Under the pieces are notes generated by a model. That model was not told where the DNA came from. It did no database searches and saw nothing but the letters and a program-made list of their open reading frames with translations. Both the position numbers and the translations under genes were made by a program. Positions 1 through 8,679 of a stretch of 64,000 nucleotides of DNA are shown here, piece by piece. The DNA lies in NCBI RefSeq assembly GCF_947499845.1, contig NZ_CANMPM010000013.1, positions 1 through 64,000 of the forward strand, given 5' to 3'. Origin of the DNA: an uncultured Pseudokineococcus sp. (GTDB taxonomy: Bacteria; Actinomycetota; Actinomycetes; Actinomycetales; Quadrisphaeraceae). Within the stretch, counting starts at the first letter, position 1. Every line of letters begins with the position of its first letter.

Positions 1-43
1 AGCTCGTGGGGCGGGGAAGCCTGGTGGGGCGGGTACCGCACGC

Positions 44-80
44 GGGGCGGGGCACCGGACGACGTCCGGTGCCCCGCCCC
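44..80. terminator. Strong hairpin, probable terminator
   Basis: Perfect 17-bp inverted repeat (44-60 against 64-80) with a 3-nt loop. It lies about 60 bp beyond the stop codon of the leftward aminopeptidase gene, so it most likely ends that transcript. There is no T-run, as usual for high-GC actinobacteria. It could also serve a rightward gene outside the window. Confidence 0.75.
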
Positions 81-137
81 TCGTGCGTCCCCCTGCGTGC
101 CTCCGTCCGTGCCCGGCGCCGGGCCCGGGCGAGACGC

Positions 138-1820
138 TCAGCCCCGGAGCGAGGCCATCCACTCCTCCACGGCGCCCGGGTCGCGCGGGAGGGCGGCGGA
201 GAGGTTCTCGCAGCCGTCGGCCGTGACGAGGACGTCGTCCTCGATGCGCACGCCGATGCCCCGGAGCTCCTCGGGGACGAGCTCGTCGTCGCTCTTGAAG
301 TACAGCCCGGGCTCGATGGTGAAGACCATGCCGGGCTCGAGGACCGCGTCGAGGTACATCTCCCGCCGCGCCTGCGCGCAGTCGTGGACGTCGAGGCCCA
401 GGTGGTGCGAGGTGCCGTGGACCATCCAGCGGCGGTGCTGGCCGCCCTCGGCCGACAGGGCCTCCTCGGCGTCCACCGCGAGCAGGCCCCACTCGTCGAG
501 ACGGGCCGCGATGACGCGCATGGCCGCCTCGTGGAGGTCGCGGAAGCGCGAGCCCGGGCGGGCCACGGCGAAGGAGGCGTCCGCCGCGTCCAGCACCGCC
601 TGGTAGACGCGGCGCTGCGGCTCGGTGAAGCGGCCGTCGACCGGCAGGGTCCGGGTGACGTCGGCCGTGTAGAGGCTGTCGACCTCGACCCCGGCGTCGA
701 GGAGCACGAGCTGCCCGGGGCGCACCGGCCCGTCGTTGCGGGTCCAGTGCAGGGTGCAGGCGTGCTCGCCGGCGGCGGCGATCGTCTCGTAGCCGACCCC
801 GTTGCCGTCCTCCCGGGCCCGGGCGGCGAAGGCGCTCTCGACGACCCGCTCGCCGCGCACGTGGTCCAGGGCGCGCGGCAGCGAGCGCACGACGTCCTCG
901 AAACCGCTGGCGCTGGCGGCCACGGCCAGGCGCATCTGCTCGACCTCGTGCTCGTCCTTGACGAGCCGCAGCTCCGACAGCGCGACGACGAGCTCGTCGT
1001 CGGCCACCTCGGCGGCCGCCGGGTCCGTGCCGGCGGCCGTGCGCAGGGCGGAGACGCGGGCGGTCAGCGCGGGGTCGGCGTCCGCGACGACGCGCAGGGG
1101 CGCACCGCCCTCGGCGAGGAGGTCGTCGAGGTCGCGCGCGTCCCGGCACGTCAGCCCGAGCTCGGCCTCGGCGTCGGCGAGCGAGGGGCGCGCGCCCACC
1201 CAGAACTCGCCGTAGCGAGCGTCGGCGAAGAACTCCTCCGACGTGCGCGGCGTGCGGGGGCGGAAGAGCAGGACGGCCTCGTGCCCCTCGTGCCCGGCCT
1301 CTCCCCGCTGGGCGCCGTCCTCCGACGCGCGGGGGTCGAGGACGAGCACGGCGTCGGGCTCGCGCTCGCCGCCCAGGCCCGTGAGGTGGGCGAAGGCGGA
1401 GTGGGCGCGGAAGCGGTAGTCCGTGTCGTTGGAGCGGGTCTTGAGCGGACCCGCCGGGATCACGAGGCGCTCGCCGGGGAACATCCGCGAGACCTCGGCG
1501 CGGCGGGCGGCCGCGAAGGGCGCGGCGGCCGCGCGCCCGGGGGTGCCCTCCTGAGCGGCCGCCCAGCCGGACGCCATGAGCGCGCGGAACGCCTCGGACG
1601 TCGGGCGCTGGCGGTGGCTGCGCGCGGCCTGCCGGGCGGCGACGTCGTCGGGGGCGGCCCCGCCCTCGCCCTCGGAGGAGGAGTCGCCCTCGCCGGGGTG
1701 CGCCGGCGGCTGCAGCGGGGCGCCGCCCTCCGTCGCCGGGGCGTCCGCGCCGGGGGAGGTGCGGGCCTGCTGGGCCGGTGCGGTGGACGTGCGGGGGGCC
1801 GGCGTCGTCGGCGTCGTCAT
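138..1820 (-). CDS. pepP: Xaa-Pro aminopeptidase (aminopeptidase P, M24B family)
   Basis: Cytoplasmic dimetal peptidase that removes an N-terminal residue preceding proline. The product is 560 residues: a low-complexity Ala/Pro/Gly N-terminus of about 70 residues, an aminopeptidase P N-terminal domain, then the creatinase-fold catalytic domain. All five expected metal ligands are visible: Asp about 375 and Asp about 387 (DAGVEVDSLYTADVTRTLP), His about 472 (HGTSHHLGLDVHD), Glu about 503 (TIEPGLYF) and Glu about 527 (VRIEDD). The ATG at 1820 was chosen because upstream in-frame sequence runs into the promoter region of the divergent DUF2332 gene. The disordered N-terminus makes the exact start uncertain. 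The gene appears monocistronic. Confidence 0.93.
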   Translation of the reverse strand: MTTPTTPAPRTSTAPAQQARTSPGADAPATEGGAPLQPPAHPGEGDSSSEGEGGAAPDDVAARQAARSHRQRPTSEAFRALMASGWAAAQEGTPGRAAAAPFAAARRAEVSRMFPGERLVIPAGPLKTRSNDTDYRFRAHSAFAHLTGLGGEREPDAVLVLDPRASEDGAQRGEAGHEGHEAVLLFRPRTPRTSEEFFADARYGEFWVGARPSLADAEAELGLTCRDARDLDDLLAEGGAPLRVVADADPALTARVSALRTAAGTDPAAAEVADDELVVALSELRLVKDEHEVEQMRLAVAASASGFEDVVRSLPRALDHVRGERVVESAFAARAREDGNGVGYETIAAAGEHACTLHWTRNDGPVRPGQLVLLDAGVEVDSLYTADVTRTLPVDGRFTEPQRRVYQAVLDAADASFAVARPGSRFRDLHEAAMRVIAARLDEWGLLAVDAEEALSAEGGQHRRWMVHGTSHHLGLDVHDCAQARREMYLDAVLEPGMVFTIEPGLYFKSDDELVPEELRGIGVRIEDDVLVTADGCENLSAALPRDPGAVEEWMASLRG

Positions 1821-1953
1821 GCCGCCAGGATGCCACCGGTGCCGGCCCGCGGCTGCGGGCGACGGCGCTGCCCTCGGCGTCGTCGTCAGCGCTGCGCGCG
1901 GTGCTCTCCGTCCGCGCTGCGCGGGAGGGCGCACCGGGTGGCACCGTGGGGCG

Positions 1954-3165
1954 GTGGTCAGCGGTGCGGGCGGAGCGGGTGCGCGGGGCGGCTCGGAGGG
2001 CGAGCTGGCGGACGGCGTCGTCGAGCACCTGCGGCAGCAGGCGGCGACGTGCCGTGGCCTCGGGGCCCGCTTCACGGCCGCGCTCTGCGAGGCCGCCGCC
2101 GACGACGCGGAGCGCGGCGGGCCGGTGGCCCGCGTCCTGCGCGGGCAGGAGGGCGAGCCCGGTCCCTCGGCGCTGGCCCTGCGCCTCGTCGGCGCCCTCG
2201 GCCGCCTGGTGCTGCGGGGGGCCGCGCCGGAGCTGGCCCGGGCCTACCCGGCCGACGAGGGCGACGACGGCGCGCCGGGGCCGCGGCCGGGCGACGCGGC
2301 GCGGGCCGCCGCGCTGCTGCCCGGGGTCGTGGCCGCCCACGAGGACGCGCTGCGGGCCGACCTCGGTGCCGCGCCGCAGACCAACGAGGTGGGCCGCGCG
2401 GCGGCGCTGTGGGGCGGCCTCCTCCACGTCCTCGCCGAGGGGGCGGGCCGGGGGGTCGCGGGCGCGGACGACGACGTCCCCGTGCGCCTGCACGACGTCG
2501 GCTCCTCGGCGGGGCTGCTGCTGCAGGCCGACCGGATGCGCATGACGGCCCGCGACGGCGGGGCCTGGGGCCCGCCCGGCTCGCCGGTGCAGCTGGGGGG
2601 CGCCTGGGACGTGGCGCCGTGGCGCGCGGCGGGCGGGGGCGACGCCCCGCCCCGCGCCGTCGTCGTCGAGCGCGTCGGCGTCGACGTGGCGCCCCTCGAC
2701 CCGGGCGACCCGCGGGACGCCCGGCGGCTGCTCTCCTTCGTCTGGCCCGAGCAGCGCGAGCGCGTGCACCGGCTCCGCGGCGCCCTGGAGCTGGCCGCGG
2801 CGCACCCGGTGGCCGTCCGCCGGGCGGGGGCCGGCGACCTGGCCCGGGGGCTGGCGCTGCGCGAGGGCGCCGTCACCGTCGTCTGGCAGTCCGTGGTGCG
2901 CCAGTACGTGCCGCCCGCCGAGCGCCGCGCGGCGGAGGCGGACCTGGAGGCGCTCGGGCGGCGCGCCTCGCCGTCCGCGCCGCTGGTGCTCCTGGCCCTC
3001 GAGCCGCGGCGCCTGCCGGGCGAGCGCCACCAGCGGTTCTGCGTCGAGGCCCGCGTCCACGGCGCGCCCCCCGGCTCCCGGGCGGCCGCGGCGGGCGCCG
3101 GGCTGCGGCTGCTCGGCGAGGCCGCCCCGCACGGGGTCCCCGTCCGGTGGGGCCTTCCGGGCTGA
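1954..3165 (+). CDS. DUF2332 family protein
   Basis: About 403 residues and recognisable as DUF2332, an actinobacterial family of unknown function. The N-terminus carries the family pattern of a helix followed by an early CRGLGARFTAALCEAAADD segment, with QTNEVGRAAAL in the middle and a DVGSSAGLLLQADR segment resembling a Rossmann nucleotide-binding turn; a methyltransferase-like fold is possible but unproven. The GTG at 1954 starts just before the family homology. Earlier in-frame starts overlap the divergent pepP gene. The last eight codons lie inside the first unit of a 24-bp tandem repeat, so the C-terminus and stop codon are part of that repeat. Confidence 0.8.
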   Translation: MVSGAGGAGARGGSEGELADGVVEHLRQQAATCRGLGARFTAALCEAAADDAERGGPVARVLRGQEGEPGPSALALRLVGALGRLVLRGAAPELARAYPADEGDDGAPGPRPGDAARAAALLPGVVAAHEDALRADLGAAPQTNEVGRAAALWGGLLHVLAEGAGRGVAGADDDVPVRLHDVGSSAGLLLQADRMRMTARDGGAWGPPGSPVQLGGAWDVAPWRAAGGGDAPPRAVVVERVGVDVAPLDPGDPRDARRLLSFVWPEQRERVHRLRGALELAAAHPVAVRRAGAGDLARGLALREGAVTVVWQSVVRQYVPPAERRAAEADLEALGRRASPSAPLVLLALEPRRLPGERHQRFCVEARVHGAPPGSRAAAAGAGLRLLGEAAPHGVPVRWGLPG

Positions 3166-3284
3166 GTCCGGTGGGGCCTCCGGGCTGAGTCCGGTGGGGC
3201 CCTCCGGGCTGAGTCCGGTGGGGCCCTCCGGGCTGAGTCCGCTGGGGCCCTCCGGGCCGAGTCCGGTGGGGCCCTCCCGGCTGA
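3142..3284. repeat. 24-bp tandem repeat, six copies
   Basis: Six head-to-tail copies of a 24-bp unit beginning GTCCGGTGGGGCCCTCCGGG and ending in CTGA or CCGA, at 3142, 3166 (23 bp), 3189, 3213, 3237 and 3261. Copies differ by one or two bases. The first copy encodes the C-terminus and stop of the DUF2332 gene; the rest are intergenic. Each unit contains an in-frame TGA, and readthrough would meet repeated stops. The function is unknown. Confidence 0.95.
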
Positions 3285-3351
3285 GCCGCGCGGCCCCGGG
3301 CGGACGGCGGTGGCGGGCGCGGGTGCGGCGGGGCGCTCGCCCGGCGCCACC

Positions 3352-3357
3352 TAGGCT
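3352..3357 (+). promoter_or_regulatory. -10 box TAGGCT of a probable leaderless promoter
   Basis: TAGGCT ends 6 nt before the GTG of the PHP gene and fits the actinobacterial TANNNT -10. Transcription would begin at or next to the start codon. There is no Shine-Dalgarno sequence, which agrees. Confidence 0.65.
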
Positions 3358-3363
3358 GCCGGG

Positions 3364-4206
3364 GTGACGATCGACCTCCACGCGCACTCCAGCGCGTCGG
3401 ACGGCACCCAGCCGCCGGGCGAGGTCGTGGCCGCGGCGGCAGCCGCGGGCCTCGACGTCGTGGCCCTCACCGACCACGACACGACGGCCGGGTGGGACGA
3501 GGCCGTCGCCGCCTCGCTCGCCACGGGGACCGCGCTCGTGCGCGGCGTCGAGATCTCCTGCCACAGCGGCGGGGTGAGCGTGCACCTGCTCGCCTACCTC
3601 CACGACCCGGCGGCCCCGGGCCTGCGGGCGGCGCTGGCCCGCTCGCGCGCCTCCCGGCTCCACCGGGCCCGCGCCATGGTGGACCGCCTGTCGGCCGACC
3701 TGCCCCTCACGTGGGAGGACGTCCTCGAGCAGGTCGACGGCGAGGCCACCGTGGGGCGCCCGCACCTCGCCGACGCGCTCGTCGCGAAGGGTCTGGCCCG
3801 CGACCGCGGGCACGCCTTCGCCACCGTCCTGTCGACGCGCTCGCCGTACTTCGTGGGCCACGCGGCGCCCGACGCGGTGGAGGCGGTGCGCCTGGTCCGG
3901 GAGGCGGGCGGGGTGCCGGTCTTCGCCCACCCGCGCGCCGTGCTGCGCGGGCGGGTCGTGCCCGACGCCGTCGTCGAGGAGCTCGCGGACGCGGGCCTCG
4001 TGGGGCTGGAGGCGCACCACCGCGACCACGACGCGCGCGCCGTGCGCGAGCTCGAGGACCTGGCCGCCGCGCTGGGGCTCGTCGTGACCGGCTCGAGCGA
4101 CTACCACGGCGCCGGGAAGGCCAACCGGCTGGGCGAGCGCACGACGAGCCCGGCGGCCCTCGAGGTCGTCGAGGCCCTCGGCGCGCTCGAGGTCGTCCGG
4201 CCGTAG
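3364..4206 (+). CDS. PHP-domain metal-dependent phosphoesterase (TrpH/RNase AM-like)
   Basis: 280 residues, the usual length for the YciV/TrpH-like PHP family, whose characterised members are 5'-3' exonucleases or nucleotide phosphatases with three metals. The metal ligands are all visible: DLHAHSSASDGT at the start, LTDHDTTAGW about residue 38, VEISC about 62, FAHPRAVLRG about 182 and GSSDYHGAGK about 244. The helical insertion typical of the family sits in the middle. The GTG start is 6 nt after a -10 box. The gene converges with the leftward DUF2236 gene. The substrate in this organism is inferred. Confidence 0.9.
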   Translation: MTIDLHAHSSASDGTQPPGEVVAAAAAAGLDVVALTDHDTTAGWDEAVAASLATGTALVRGVEISCHSGGVSVHLLAYLHDPAAPGLRAALARSRASRLHRARAMVDRLSADLPLTWEDVLEQVDGEATVGRPHLADALVAKGLARDRGHAFATVLSTRSPYFVGHAAPDAVEAVRLVREAGGVPVFAHPRAVLRGRVVPDAVVEELADAGLVGLEAHHRDHDARAVRELEDLAAALGLVVTGSSDYHGAGKANRLGERTTSPAALEVVEALGALEVVRP

Positions 4207-4224
4207 GGGCCCGGTCGGCGGCGG

Positions 4225-5169
4225 TCAGGCGAGCAGGCGCTCCCCGGCGTCGCGGCCGGCGGCGGCGAGGCGCTCGCGCGCGGCGCGCAGGGGCGGTGGC
4301 TCCCGCAGCGCGGGGACGACGACCTGCAGGCCGCCCACGCCCGCCCGGACGGCCCGCAGCGCCGTCGTCGTCGCGGCGTCCGAGGCGCGCGCGAGGACGG
4401 CCGGGCGGGGCACCGCGTACAGCCGCAGCGCCCACGGCGGCAGCGTGGCGAGCGCGAGGCCGGCCATGGACGCCCACAAGGGGAGGGCCGGCGTGGCGAG
4501 GGCGACGACCAGCGGCATCGGCGGGGCGACGACGCGGGCGACGGCGTCGCGCGCCGCGGGGCTCGAGCGCAGCGCGGGCCGGTAGGACTCGAGCGCCCGG
4601 GTCAGCTCGACCCGGTTCGCCGGGGCGCGGTCGGCGGGGATGCCGACGAGCTCGGCGGCCCGCACCTGCTCGCGCACGTAGGCGTCGCCGTCCTCGGCCG
4701 TGAGAGGGGCGCCCGCCCGCTCGGCCGTGGTGAGGAAGCTGTCCACGAGGCAGCAGTGCACCCACCGGAGCAGCTCGGGGTCGGAGGCGGCGTAGTCCTC
4801 GCCCGTCTCGGGGTCCGTGCCCCGGACGCGGCGGTGAACGCCGCGCACGCGGGCCGCGAGCGCCGTCGCCTCGGCCGTCGACCCGAAGGTCGTCGTCGCG
4901 ACGAAGTCCGCCGTCGTCGTGAGCCGCCCCCACGGGTCCACGCGGAAGCGCGAGTGCTGGTCGACGCCCGCCATGGCGAGCGGGTGCAGCGCCTGCAGCA
5001 GCAGGGCGCGCAGGCCGGCCACCCCCGCCACGGGGTCCGCGTGCAGGCGCCAGGTGACGCTGTCGGGACCGAAGAGGCCGGGATCGCCCGCCGCCGGGTC
5101 CCGGTCGGCGCCGTCGCCGCGGCGCGCCGGCCCGCCCGGCCCGGTCCCGCGTGCGGCGCGCGGCGTCAC
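4225..5169 (-). CDS. DUF2236 / MpaB-family oxygenase-like protein
   Basis: 314 residues of the DUF2236 family, which includes the rubber oxygenase Lcp and MpaB-type proteins. Recognisable segments are LHPLAMAGVDQHSRFRVDPW, FVATTTFGS, WVHCCLVDSFLTT and a Pro/Leu-rich C-terminal helix region (PALPLWASMAGLALATLPPW). The His residues in the first and third segments are the expected cofactor-associated ones; activity is unknown. The GTG at 5169 overlaps the stop codon of the upstream anti-sigma-like gene in the arrangement GTGA, which fixes the start and implies translational coupling. Confidence 0.82.
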   Translation of the reverse strand: MTPRAARGTGPGGPARRGDGADRDPAAGDPGLFGPDSVTWRLHADPVAGVAGLRALLLQALHPLAMAGVDQHSRFRVDPWGRLTTTADFVATTTFGSTAEATALAARVRGVHRRVRGTDPETGEDYAASDPELLRWVHCCLVDSFLTTAERAGAPLTAEDGDAYVREQVRAAELVGIPADRAPANRVELTRALESYRPALRSSPAARDAVARVVAPPMPLVVALATPALPLWASMAGLALATLPPWALRLYAVPRPAVLARASDAATTTALRAVRAGVGGLQVVVPALREPPPLRAARERLAAAGRDAGERLLA

Positions 5170-5633
5170 GAGGCGAGAGGTGCGCTCGCCCGGAGCTCGA
5201 ACCAGACGCACTTGACGGGCCGGCCGTCGTCGTGGTGGCGCCTGTCGTGGAGGCGGGAGCCCCATGCCGACGACAGCATCTCGACCAGCTGCAGGCCCCG
5301 GCCGCCGAGGTCGTCGAGGTCCGGGTCCTGCGGACGGATCGGGCTCGGGCTCGCGTCGTCGACCTCGACCCGCACCACGCCCGCACTGACCTCGGCGTGG
5401 ACGTGGACGGGCGGGCGCCCGTGGCGGACGGCGTTGGTCACGAGCTCGGAGGCGAGCAGGAGGGTCGTGTCGGTCGCGTCCTCGTCGAGCTGCCAGGCCT
5501 GCAGGGCCCGACCGAGCAGCTGCCGGGCCCGGGGCACCTCGGCGGTGTCGGCCTCAAGCTCGGCGATCAGCTGCACGCCGGGATTGTGCCCTACGGCACC
5601 CGTGTCCCGGTCGACGGGGAGGTCGGTCGGCAC
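5166..5633 (-). CDS. ATP-binding protein, RsbW/SpoIIAB-like anti-sigma type
   Basis: 155 residues with a GHKL ATPase fold of the HATPase_c_2 group. The N box is ELVTNAVRHG, the G1 box VEVDDASPSP and the G2 region DLGGRGLQLVEMLSSAWG. Actinobacteria encode many such stand-alone domains; some are anti-sigma kinases and most have unknown targets. No anti-anti-sigma or sigma gene lies nearby. The GTG at 5633 sits 5 bp after the DEAD helicase stop with GAGGGG about 8 nt upstream, inside the helicase end. A downstream GTG at 5576 is an alternative. It is translationally coupled to the DUF2236 gene. Confidence 0.82.
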   Translation of the reverse strand: MPTDLPVDRDTGAVGHNPGVQLIAELEADTAEVPRARQLLGRALQAWQLDEDATDTTLLLASELVTNAVRHGRPPVHVHAEVSAGVVRVEVDDASPSPIRPQDPDLDDLGGRGLQLVEMLSSAWGSRLHDRRHHDDGRPVKCVWFELRASAPLAS

Positions 5634-5637
5634 GCCG

Positions 5638-7506
5638 TCACCCCTCGGTGGACGTGTCGGCGCCCGGCCGGCGCCCGCTCGCGAGGGAGCCGCTGGGCAG
5701 CTCGCCACCGGTCTGGCGGGCCGCGGGGGCGCCGCCCTCGGCGCGCCCCTGCCCCTGCTTCGGTCCCCGGTCCTGGGTCTGGCCCTGCGGCTGGCCCTGG
5801 CCGCCGGTGGCGCCCCCGCGGCCACCCCGGCGGCGCCGGCGCGGGCGCCGGGTGCCGTCCGCGTCCGCGCTCCCGCCGCCCGCACCGTCGGAGGTGCTGG
5901 GGCCGGTCGACGGCGCGTCCGCGGGGGCCTGCGCGGCCGCCGTCACCGCGTCGTCGTCGCCGCGGGTGCGACGTCGGCGGCGCGGGCGTCCCTCGCCCTC
6001 GCCGCTCCCGCGCTCGGCGTCCCCGCGCTCGGCGTCCCTACGGCCGCCGTCCCCGCGCCCGCCGCTGCGGGGCCTCTCGTCGCGGCCCCCCTCGCGGGAG
6101 CGCTCGCGCGGGCCGCCCCGGCCGCCCCGGCCGGTCTCGCCGAGGTCCTCGAGCTCCTCGGCCGCGAGGCCCGCGCGCGTGCGGCGGCTGCGGGGCAGCC
6201 GCCCGGTCGTGCCCTCGGGGATGTCGAGGTCGGAGAAGAGGTGCGGGGAGGTGGAGTAGGTCTCCACCGGCTCCGGGTGCCCGAGCCCGAGCGTGCGGTC
6301 GATGAGGCCCCAGCGCGGGACGTCGTCCCAGTCGACGAAGGTGACGGCGATGCCCGTCTGGCCCGCGCGGCCCGTGCGGCCGATGCGGTGCACGTAGGTC
6401 TTGTCGTCCTCGGGGCACTGGTAGTTGATGACGTGGGTGACGTCGGTGACGTCGATGCCGCGCGCGGCGACGTCGGTCGCGACGAGGACGTCCACCTTGC
6501 CGCTGCGGAACGCGCGCAGCGCCTGCTCGCGCGCCCCCTGGCCGAGGTCGCCGTGCAGCGCGCCCGCCGCGAAGCCGCGCTCCACGAGGTCGTCGGCCAC
6601 CTTGGCCGCCGTCCGCTTGGTGCGGGCGAAGACGATGGTGAGCCCGCGGCCCTCGGCCTGCAGGATGCGCGCCAGCACCTCGACCTTGTCCATCGCGTGG
6701 GCGCGGTAGACGACCTGGCGGATGGCCTTGACGACGGCGCCGGCGTCGTCGGGCTCGCTGGCCCGGATGTGCGTCGGCTGCGTCATGTACCGCCGGGCCA
6801 GGGCGACGACCGGGCCCGGCATGGTCGCGGAGAAGAGCATCGTCTGGCGCCCGGCGGGCGTCATGGCGAGGAGCTTCTCGACGTCGGGCAGGAAGCCGAG
6901 GTCGAGCATCTCGTCGGCCTCGTCGAGGACGACGGTGCGGGCGTGGGCGAGGCGCAGGTGCCCCTGGCCGGCCAGGTCGAGGAGGCGGCCGGGGGTCCCG
7001 ACGACGATCTCGACGCCCTTCTCGAGCGCCTCGACCTGCGGCTCGTAGGCCCGCCCGCCGTAGATGGTGAGGACGCGCACGGAGCGGCGCGCGGCGGCGG
7101 CGGTGAGGTCGCCGGACACCTGGACGGCGAGCTCGCGGGTGGGCACGACGACGAGCGCCTGCGGCGCGCCCGGCTCGGCCAGGGCGTCGAAGCCCTCCTC
7201 GCCCGGCCCGGCGGCGCGCTGGATCGCCGGGATGCCGAAGCCGAGGGTCTTGCCGGTGCCGGTCTTCGCCTGGCCGATGATGTCGTGGCCGGACAGCGCG
7301 ACGGGCAGCGTCATCGCCTGGATGGGGAAGGGGCGCTCGATGCCCTTGGCGGCGAGCGCGTCGGCGATGGCCTGCTGGACGCCGTGCTCGACGAAGGTGG
7401 GGACGAGGGCGGCGGCCTCGGGCGCGGGCGCCTCGAGGGTCTCGACGGCGACGTCCTCGACGTCGGCGGGCGCGCCGGTGGTGGTCTCTGCGGTCTCTGC
7501 GGACAT
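5638..7506 (-). CDS. DEAD-box ATP-dependent RNA helicase
   Basis: 622 residues with a complete DEAD-box core: Q motif RPFPIQAMTLP about 58, Walker A AKTGTGKT about 80-87, PTRELAVQV, TPGRLLDL, VLDEADEMLDLGF, SAT, VFARTKRTA, ATDVAARGID and HRIGRTGRAG. The last 200 residues are Arg/Gly/Asp-rich and disordered, the usual RNA-binding tail of actinobacterial RhlE/CsdA-like helicases. In mycobacteria the equivalent gene (rhlE) stands in the same place upstream of the TetR/DUF3107 pair. The ATG at 7506 was chosen as closest to the conserved core; in-frame starts at 7647 and 7656 would add about 50 residues of low complexity. It likely acts in RNA remodelling and cold or stress adaptation. Confidence 0.92.
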   Translation of the reverse strand: MSAETAETTTGAPADVEDVAVETLEAPAPEAAALVPTFVEHGVQQAIADALAAKGIERPFPIQAMTLPVALSGHDIIGQAKTGTGKTLGFGIPAIQRAAGPGEEGFDALAEPGAPQALVVVPTRELAVQVSGDLTAAAARRSVRVLTIYGGRAYEPQVEALEKGVEIVVGTPGRLLDLAGQGHLRLAHARTVVLDEADEMLDLGFLPDVEKLLAMTPAGRQTMLFSATMPGPVVALARRYMTQPTHIRASEPDDAGAVVKAIRQVVYRAHAMDKVEVLARILQAEGRGLTIVFARTKRTAAKVADDLVERGFAAGALHGDLGQGAREQALRAFRSGKVDVLVATDVAARGIDVTDVTHVINYQCPEDDKTYVHRIGRTGRAGQTGIAVTFVDWDDVPRWGLIDRTLGLGHPEPVETYSTSPHLFSDLDIPEGTTGRLPRSRRTRAGLAAEELEDLGETGRGGRGGPRERSREGGRDERPRSGGRGDGGRRDAERGDAERGSGEGEGRPRRRRRTRGDDDAVTAAAQAPADAPSTGPSTSDGAGGGSADADGTRRPRRRRRGGRGGATGGQGQPQGQTQDRGPKQGQGRAEGGAPAARQTGGELPSGSLASGRRPGADTSTEG

Positions 7507-7717
7507 GGGGGAGGAGGCCTTCGGGTCGTCGGGCGGGGCCGCACGCGGGCCGGGCGCTCGGGCGCTCCGCACCACACGGGCCTCTCGCGCCGGGGGGGTG
7601 GCGGCCGATCGCTCTTGACGACCGGGCGTAGGCGTGTTCCCGTCCATGGTAACCACGAGCGGCTCGCCCCCGGGCGCGCGCGACGTCCGCGCGGCCGCGC
7701 GGCACCCGGCCCGGACG

Positions 7718-7757
7718 CGCCGAAGGCCGCCACCCGGGCGGGTGACGGCCTTCGGCG
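7718..7757 (-). terminator. Terminator of the GlsB-like gene
   Basis: Perfect 12-bp arms CGCCGAAGGCCG (7718-7729) and CGGCCTTCGGCG (7746-7757), 12 bp downstream of the GlsB-like stop. The remainder of the 7507-7717 spacer holds only the uncertain N-terminus and promoter of the helicase; I see nothing else in it. Confidence 0.8.
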
Positions 7758-7769
7758 GCGGTGCGTCGG

Positions 7770-8042
7770 TCAGCGGCGGACGCTCTTGCGACCGCTGGTG
7801 CCGCCCACGATCGCCACGCCGATGACGGCGAGGACGACCTGGATGATCAGGGTGATGATGGAGAAGCCGTCGTCACCGCCCGTGATCGCGTTGCCGATGA
7901 AGCCGCCGATGAAGGCGGCGACGAGGCCGATGAGGATCGTCAGCAGGATGCTGATGTTCTGCTTGCCCGGCAGCACGAGCCGGGCGAGGGCCCCGACGAT
8001 GAGCCCGACGATGATGGCGCTGATGATGCCGCTGACGGTCAT
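7770..8042 (-). CDS. GlsB/YeaQ/YmgE-family small membrane stress protein
   Basis: 90 residues with three hydrophobic helices: residues about 3-24, 31-55 and 60-82. The family glycine patterns are GLIVGALARLVLPGKQ and GLVAAFIGGFIGNAI. It is a transglycosylase-associated family inner-membrane protein, typically induced by envelope, acid or osmotic stress; its molecular function is unknown. The start is supported by GGAGAGG 6 nt upstream. A GTGACGTCAC palindrome lies in its leader. The gene is monocistronic, with a hairpin terminator downstream. Confidence 0.92.
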   Translation of the reverse strand: MTVSGIISAIIVGLIVGALARLVLPGKQNISILLTILIGLVAAFIGGFIGNAITGGDDGFSIITLIIQVVLAVIGVAIVGGTSGRKSVRR

Positions 8043-8060
8043 GGCGGTGCCTCTCCGTGA

Positions 8061-8104
8061 GGTGACGTCACCGGTCGAAGGCCCGGTCGGGCCGGTGGTG
8101 ACGT
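8061..8104 (-). promoter_or_regulatory. Two GTGACGTC boxes upstream of the GlsB-like gene
   Basis: GGTGACGTCACC at 8061-8072 is a perfect 12-bp palindrome in the 5' untranslated region. A second half-site-containing copy, GGTGACGTC, occurs at 8096-8104. The pair is a plausible operator for a stress regulator, but no regulator can be named. The 8105-8232 interval contains no gene that I can see. Confidence 0.4.
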
Positions 8105-8232
8105 CTGGTGATCACACCGTGCCAGAGGCGCACCGCACCCGCGCGTCGAGATCGCGGGCGGCGACGGGCCGGGCCCGCTGACCACCCGGTCGGGTCGTCA
8201 CCGGGCCCCGCCGACGGCGGTGCGGGTCGCGC

Positions 8233-8460
8233 TCAGGAGGAGCCGAAGCCGACCCGGCGGGGGCTCTCGGCCGCGACCTCCACGTAGCCGAGCACGCCGG
8301 ACGGCACGACGACGCGGCGGCCGCGCTCGTCGACGAGGTCCAGGACCGCCGCCGAGCCGGACAGGGCGGCGTCGACCGCGCTGCGCACCTCGTCGGCCGA
8401 CTGCGACGACTCCAGGACGATCTCCCGCGCCACGTTCTGCACGCCGATGCGGATCTCCAC
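8233..8460 (-). CDS. DUF3107 family protein
   Basis: 75-residue acidic protein matching DUF3107, an actinobacterial family of unknown function (mycobacterial homologue TB9.4). It begins VEIRIGVQNVAREIVLES and ends GVLGYVEVAAESPRRVGFGS. The GTG start has AGAGGAGA about 7 nt upstream. The gene sits beside a TetR regulator, as in mycobacteria; here both are leftward with about 220 bp between them. Confidence 0.93.
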   Translation of the reverse strand: MEIRIGVQNVAREIVLESSQSADEVRSAVDAALSGSAAVLDLVDERGRRVVVPSGVLGYVEVAAESPRRVGFGSS

Positions 8461-8679
8461 AGCTGCTCTCCTCTGGGTCGGGTGGCGGGCCGCGGACGGC
8501 TCCCCGGCGCTCGGCGCCGCGGGGGCCCGCCTGCGGCGAACCTAGCCCCGGCGCGCCCGGCGGGCCGCCCCCGGGCCGCGCTGTTCGCCAGCGGCGCAGC
8601 CGGTGCCGTGGTGGGGCGGGCCGTCAGGGCGGACGGGGCGCCGGGCGGGCCGGGTGCGGGGCGCGAGGGGCTCGGGCCC

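Noticed and set aside
7507-7656. Longer N-terminus for the DEAD-box helicase (starts 7647 or 7656)
   Set aside because: Adds only low-complexity residues outside family homology and lacks a convincing ribosome site; kept as an alternative, not the main call.
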